Positions 6,552 to 7,160 of a stretch of DNA of 7,160 nucleotides are shown here, piece after piece. Source of the DNA: a bacterium (lineage in GTDB: Bacteria; CBDUZB01; JAGLHV01). The stretch is taken from NCBI GenBank assembly GCA_023143305.1, contig JAGLHV010000062.1:1-7160 (forward strand). Reading direction: 5' to 3'. The notes below the pieces were generated by a model that saw only the letters and a list, made by a program, of their open reading frames with translations, did no database searches and had not been told where the DNA came from. Positions within the stretch are counted from its first letter, which is position 1. Each line of letters starts with the position of its first letter. The translations under genes and the position numbers were made by a program.

Positions 6552-7160
6552 AAGACCTTTTCTTTTTACTAATCTGGCTGGAATAAAAATGAAAAATCCG
6601 GTAATGGTAGCTTCCGGAACTTTTGGATACGGTGAAGAATATAAAGAATTAGTAGATTTAAACAAATTAGGGGCAATTGTTACTAAAACTATTACGCTTA
6701 AACCTAAATTGGGAAATCCTCCTCCCCGAATAGTGGAAACTGCTGCAGGAATGCTTAATGCGGTTGGGTTGCAAAATGTTGGTTTAGAGGTATTTTTAAA
6801 GGAAAAATTACCTAATTTAAAAAAAATAACTTCTACTCCCATTATTGTAAGTGTCGGAGGAGAAAGTGTTTTTGAATATATAAAAATAACGGAAGAATTA
6901 AATAAAATACGGCAAATTGCCGGAATAGAATTGAATATTTCCTGTCCTAATATTAGATTTCAGAAAAAAAACAATAAGTTAGAAACTAAAAAGATTTTTT
7001 CACAGGATGCAAAACTAACTTATAAATTGGTTGATAAAGTACGAAAAGTAACCAGGCTGCCTTTGATTGTAAAATTATCACCTAATGTTACGGATATTAC
7101 CCGTATTGCCCGTGCTTGCGAAGAAGCAGGGGCAGATGTAGTTTCTTTAATTAATACCCC
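6544..7160 (+). CDS. pyrD: Dihydroorotate dehydrogenase PyrD, class 1B catalytic subunit (3' end missing)
   Basis: PyrD is the FMN subunit that oxidises dihydroorotate to orotate; in class 1B it works with PyrK and NAD. The frame has no stop before the window ends, giving the first 205 residues of about 300-310. Visible landmarks are NPVMVASGTFGYG (18-30), KTIT (48-51), GNPPPR (57-62), GMLNAVGLQN (69-78), NISCPN with catalytic Cys134 (131-136), VKLSPN (176-181) and AGADVVSLINT (195-205). The catalytic cysteine, where class 2 enzymes have serine, and the neighbouring pyrK both support class 1B. Directly after NISCPN, the glycine-rich stretch usual in the family (of the type VKxGGxxFG) is replaced by a longer lysine- and asparagine-rich segment (137-150), so this loop is atypical. 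It overlaps pyrK by 8 bases. Truncation is only the window edge. Confidence 0.94.
   Translation, partial: MNKRPFLFTNLAGIKMKNPVMVASGTFGYGEEYKELVDLNKLGAIVTKTITLKPKLGNPPPRIVETAAGMLNAVGLQNVGLEVFLKEKLPNLKKITSTPIIVSVGGESVFEYIKITEELNKIRQIAGIELNISCPNIRFQKKNNKLETKKIFSQDAKLTYKLVDKVRKVTRLPLIVKLSPNVTDITRIARACEEAGADVVSLINT

Noticed and set aside
6441..6842. 133-residue open frame on the - strand across pyrK and pyrD
   Set aside because: It is antisense to two conserved genes with intact motifs and shows no family features.
1..7160. CRISPR array, mobile element, phage or defence system
   Set aside because: I looked for spaced direct repeats, transposase or integrase motifs and toxin-antitoxin-like pairs and saw none; apart from the small gene, all genes are nucleotide synthesis genes or their regulator.

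Overview
This window is a piece of a low-GC bacterial chromosome (about one third GC by eye) that carries de novo nucleotide synthesis genes, all on the + strand. Strong purine-rich ribosome binding sites, GTG and TTG starts, PyrR, and a class 1B dihydroorotate dehydrogenase with its PyrK partner all recall Firmicutes. PurQ is instead of a longer form, closer to what I remember from other deep-branching phyla. I would place the source as a Firmicute or an uncultured low-GC lineage such as Atribacterota, but the phylum is a guess.

Layout: 1-196 is AT-rich non-coding DNA with a perfect 7-bp hairpin (149-170) just before a small gene of unknown function (197-406, GTG start). 407-631 is non-coding and holds a short GC-rich island with two small palindromes (428-465). 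purQ (632-1429) and purD (1544-2821) follow, about 114 bases apart. After another 115 AT-rich bases comes a tightly packed pyrimidine operon: pyrR (2937-3506), pyrB (3490-4428), pyrC (4430-5725), pyrK (5712-6551) and pyrD (from 6544, cut by the window end). Its genes overlap by 17, 14 and 8 bases or are 1 base apart, which points to one transcript with translational coupling.

Function: PurQ supplies ammonia from glutamine to PurL, and PurD makes glycinamide ribonucleotide from phosphoribosylamine; both belong to IMP synthesis. PyrB condenses carbamoyl phosphate with aspartate, PyrC closes the ring to dihydroorotate, and the PyrD-PyrK complex oxidises this to orotate with electrons passing to NAD. 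PyrR is the expected UMP-sensing regulator. Carbamoyl phosphate synthetase, pyrE, pyrF, and the PurL/PurS partners of PurQ are not in the window and should lie elsewhere, possibly just downstream for the pyr genes.

I see no tRNA, rRNA, CRISPR array, transposase, phage gene or defence system. The region is mostly ordinary metabolism. The points most worth a second look are the unknown small protein, the GC-rich double palindrome, the altered active-site loop of PyrD, and the lack of a recognisable PyrR attenuator.
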